A DNA stretch of 64,000 bases from NCBI RefSeq assembly GCF_014205845.1, contig NZ_JACHCR010000018.1, positions 62,001 through 126,000 of the forward strand. The letters run 5' to 3'. The notes beneath the pieces were generated by a model. That model was not told the DNA's origin and did not search any database. It saw only the letters and a list, made by a program, of their open reading frames with translations. The DNA comes from Mucilaginibacter cryoferens. GTDB lineage: Bacteria; Bacteroidota; Bacteroidia; Sphingobacteriales; Sphingobacteriaceae. The translations under genes and the position numbers were made by a program. Shown here piece after piece: positions 62,364 through 64,000 of the stretch (position 1 is its first letter; each line of letters opens with the position of its first letter).

Positions 62364-63419
62364 TTAGTTCTTCATTTTTATCAGGCGGTCAATATCCAAA
62401 ATATCGATTAGGTTATTGGTTTTATTAATTATCCCCTCATCTTTAAAATCTGTCAGCGTACGGCTTACTGTTTCGGTGGCTATTCCAGCCATTGTGGCTA
62501 ATTGCTCCCGTGATATTTTAAAATGCAAAGGATCATTATTCGCTTGTTTGCTCACCCGGATCAATACTTGGGCCAGGCGTTTTCTAACCGAATGATAAGC
62601 CAACTCCAAAAGCTGGTCCTCTTTTTCACGAACATTATTAGATAATATTTTGATGAACTGCTGCCCGAGGCCAGGATGCTGGTTCAGTAAAGCGATCACC
62701 GATTCTTTGGGAAGCAGGCATATCGCGGAGTCTTCCACGGCTTCCGCTGTTTCGTTAAATGATTCGTCGAGTAACAGGGCGTTGATCCCAAGATAGTCGT
62801 CGGGTTTAAAAATTCCGGTCATCAATTCCCTTCCATCTTCGGCAAGTTTAATGGTTTTGATTGTACCGGCTAAAATAAGATAGATCCCTAAGGGCTGGTC
62901 ACCTTCATAATACAGAATTTGCTTTTTCTTGACCTGTCTTGTTTTACGCCCGGCAATTAATGCTTTTAGCTCGACAACCCCGCTTCCGAATCCTGCAGTG
63001 AGCCGCTCCAGGCTTTGTATAGTTTTGCTGAAATATGCTTTCTGCATTTCATTTTTTTCTAACCGGCATTCTATGGCACTCATTAGCTCTTTTGCATCAA
63101 AAGGCTTGGTCAAATAATCATCAGCACCCATTTCCATCCCCTTTCGCATATCCAGCCGCTCAGCTTTCGCAGTTAAGAAAATGAAAGGAATAGCGGCGGT
63201 TTCCAGACTTTTATTCAAAAGATATAAAACACCATACCCGTCCAGTTCAGGCATCATGATGTCACAAAGGATTAGATCAGGAATATGCTTGACAGCCATT
63301 TCCGCCCCGGTTTTTCCGTTATCTGCGAGTAATGCATTGTATCCCCAGAGTTGCAATATTTCAGCTGTACTTTCGCGGATATCTTTATTGTCTTCGATGA
63401 CTAAGATCGTTTTACTCAT
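62364..63419 (-). CDS. Response regulator fused to Crp/Fnr (REC-cNMP-HTH)
   Basis: 351-residue protein combining an N-terminal receiver (about 3-120, phosphoacceptor D53 in ILCDIMMPELDG, K105 in LTKPFD) with a Crp/Fnr module. That module is a cyclic-nucleotide-binding-like beta-roll at about 160-275 (KKQILYYEGDQPLGIYLILAGTIKTIK) and a winged helix at about 285-345 (ISREQLATMAGIATETVSRTLTDFKDEGII). The linker is about 35 residues. Its start overlaps the 3' end of the upstream kinase gene by 8 bases, so the kinase is the obvious partner. It likely turns phosphorylation into a Crp/Fnr-type transcriptional response for the neighbouring stress genes (inference). Confidence 0.9.
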   Translation of the reverse strand: MSKTILVIEDNKDIRESTAEILQLWGYNALLADNGKTGAEMAVKHIPDLILCDIMMPELDGYGVLYLLNKSLETAAIPFIFLTAKAERLDMRKGMEMGADDYLTKPFDAKELMSAIECRLEKNEMQKAYFSKTIQSLERLTAGFGSGVVELKALIAGRKTRQVKKKQILYYEGDQPLGIYLILAGTIKTIKLAEDGRELMTGIFKPDDYLGINALLLDESFNETAEAVEDSAICLLPKESVIALLNQHPGLGQQFIKILSNNVREKEDQLLELAYHSVRKRLAQVLIRVSKQANNDPLHFKISREQLATMAGIATETVSRTLTDFKDEGIINKTNNLIDILDIDRLIKMKN

Positions 63420-64000
63420 GCTGGTTAGGGAATGAAAGAGTGAAGGATGTACTTTGGGTAACGTCGCTGCTAAAAGATACTGTCCCGTTCATCAGCTCGG
63501 TATATCTGCTTACTATATTGAGTCCAAGTCCGGTTCCTGGAATATTACCTGTATTATGCGCCCTGAAAAATGGTTCGAAGAGATGCTTTTGATCTTCTTT
63601 CGGGATACCTATTCCATTATCTTTAATACTTACAATGATGTTTTTATCCGTAACAACTGTACTGAACTGGATAAATGTGTGCTCGCCGGAATATTTTATG
63701 GCGTTACTGATCAAATTAATGATACAGGTTTTTAACAGGGATTGATCAATTCGCACAATTGAAGATATGCCGGTATGTCCATAGATGATCTTTTGATCTT
63801 CCTTAGCAATTACCTGCATCTCTTCCGTGATCTCTGCTGAAAAACCAACAATATCAAAAGATAAAGCCTCCGGTTCCATCTTTCCCGTTTCAAGGCGTTC
63901 CAGGGATAGGAAATCATTGAGGATACCGGTAAGGTTAGTTACCGAATTTTTGATCTTGCCGAGGTGTCGGTTAATATTTTCGATATCTGAGTTTTCAGCA
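63412..64000 (-). CDS. Sensor histidine kinase, C-terminal part (gene continues past the window)
   Basis: Partial gene; the 5' part lies beyond position 64000. The visible 196 residues hold the second half of HisKA (INRHLGKIKNSVTNLTGILNDFLSLERLETGKME) and a full HATPase domain (LLKTCIINLISNAIKYSGEH, IKDNGIGIPKEDQKHLFEPFFRAHN, GTGLGLNIVSRYTELMNG). It is very similar to the kinase core of the CheB-CheR-PAS protein at 50719-54012, so the two are recent paralogues. Its stop codon overlaps the start of the REC-Crp gene by 8 bases, indicating a coupled two-component pair. N-terminal sensor domains are unseen. Confidence 0.9.
   Translation of the reverse strand, partial: AENSDIENINRHLGKIKNSVTNLTGILNDFLSLERLETGKMEPEALSFDIVGFSAEITEEMQVIAKEDQKIIYGHTGISSIVRIDQSLLKTCIINLISNAIKYSGEHTFIQFSTVVTDKNIIVSIKDNGIGIPKEDQKHLFEPFFRAHNTGNIPGTGLGLNIVSRYTELMNGTVSFSSDVTQSTSFTLSFPNQHE

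Overview
The window looks like chromosome from a Bacteroidota, most likely a plant-polysaccharide-degrading Sphingobacteriaceae (Mucilaginibacter/Pedobacter type). The support is two SusC/SusD pairs, a hybrid two-component regulator with a Reg_prop propeller and AraC output, Cys-type lipoboxes after poly-hydrophobic leaders, start codons without Shine-Dalgarno sequences, and TAnnTTTG-like -7 boxes. The genus is inferred from gene style, not shown.

Positions 271-47996 form one very large polysaccharide utilization locus, all on the + strand. It opens with an L-fucose cassette: GH29 fucosidase, FucP-type permease, aldo/keto reductase, RhaM-type mutarotase and zinc alcohol dehydrogenase. Next come a first SusC/SusD pair, a GH5_4-like endoglucanase with a ricin-type lectin tail, and the HTCS regulator. 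A second SusC/SusD pair follows with an IPT-domain surface glycan-binding protein, a BACON-GH5 and a third GH5. The run ends with exo-acting enzymes: GH42, GH39, GH3, a second GH42, a GH141-like beta-helix fused to a PDZ domain, a second GH29, two GH2 and a GH35-like enzyme. Three GH5_4-like endo-enzymes plus the SGBP-B-like protein, beta-galactosidases, beta-glucosidase, fucosidases and fucose uptake point to fucosylated galacto-xyloglucan as substrate (inference). An alpha-xylosidase (GH31), normally needed for xyloglucan, is not in the window.

Two families of conserved leader DNA tie the locus together. Both susC genes carry the same ~180-bp block about 400 bp before their start codons. 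The first GH29 and the second GH42 share a different ~130-bp block. All of these leaders contain an (A)CCAATTAT-like box near the gene-proximal end. The 3' tail of the GH3 gene occurs a second time, as a decayed 69-bp remnant ending exactly at the start codon of the next gene.

Positions 47997-49135 carry no convincing protein gene but many degenerate tRNA 3'-end-like sequences on both strands. One has a perfect T-arm and an intact terminator, and there is a 110-bp tandem repeat. This looks like a scarred integration site and marks the boundary between the polysaccharide locus and a different region.

Positions 49136-64000 are a stress/signalling region: a Crp/Fnr regulator, a truncated esterase, a duplicated small unknown gene, a CheB-CheR-PAS histidine kinase, small membrane proteins, Hsp20, a triple-BON protein, an L,D-transpeptidase-like protein that has lost its catalytic His/Cys motif, two tandem-domain universal stress proteins, a zinc alcohol dehydrogenase and a DUF1275 membrane protein. 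At the right edge is a histidine kinase (cut by the window) overlapping a response regulator fused to a Crp/Fnr module. The kinase core at the right edge closely resembles that of the CheB-CheR kinase.
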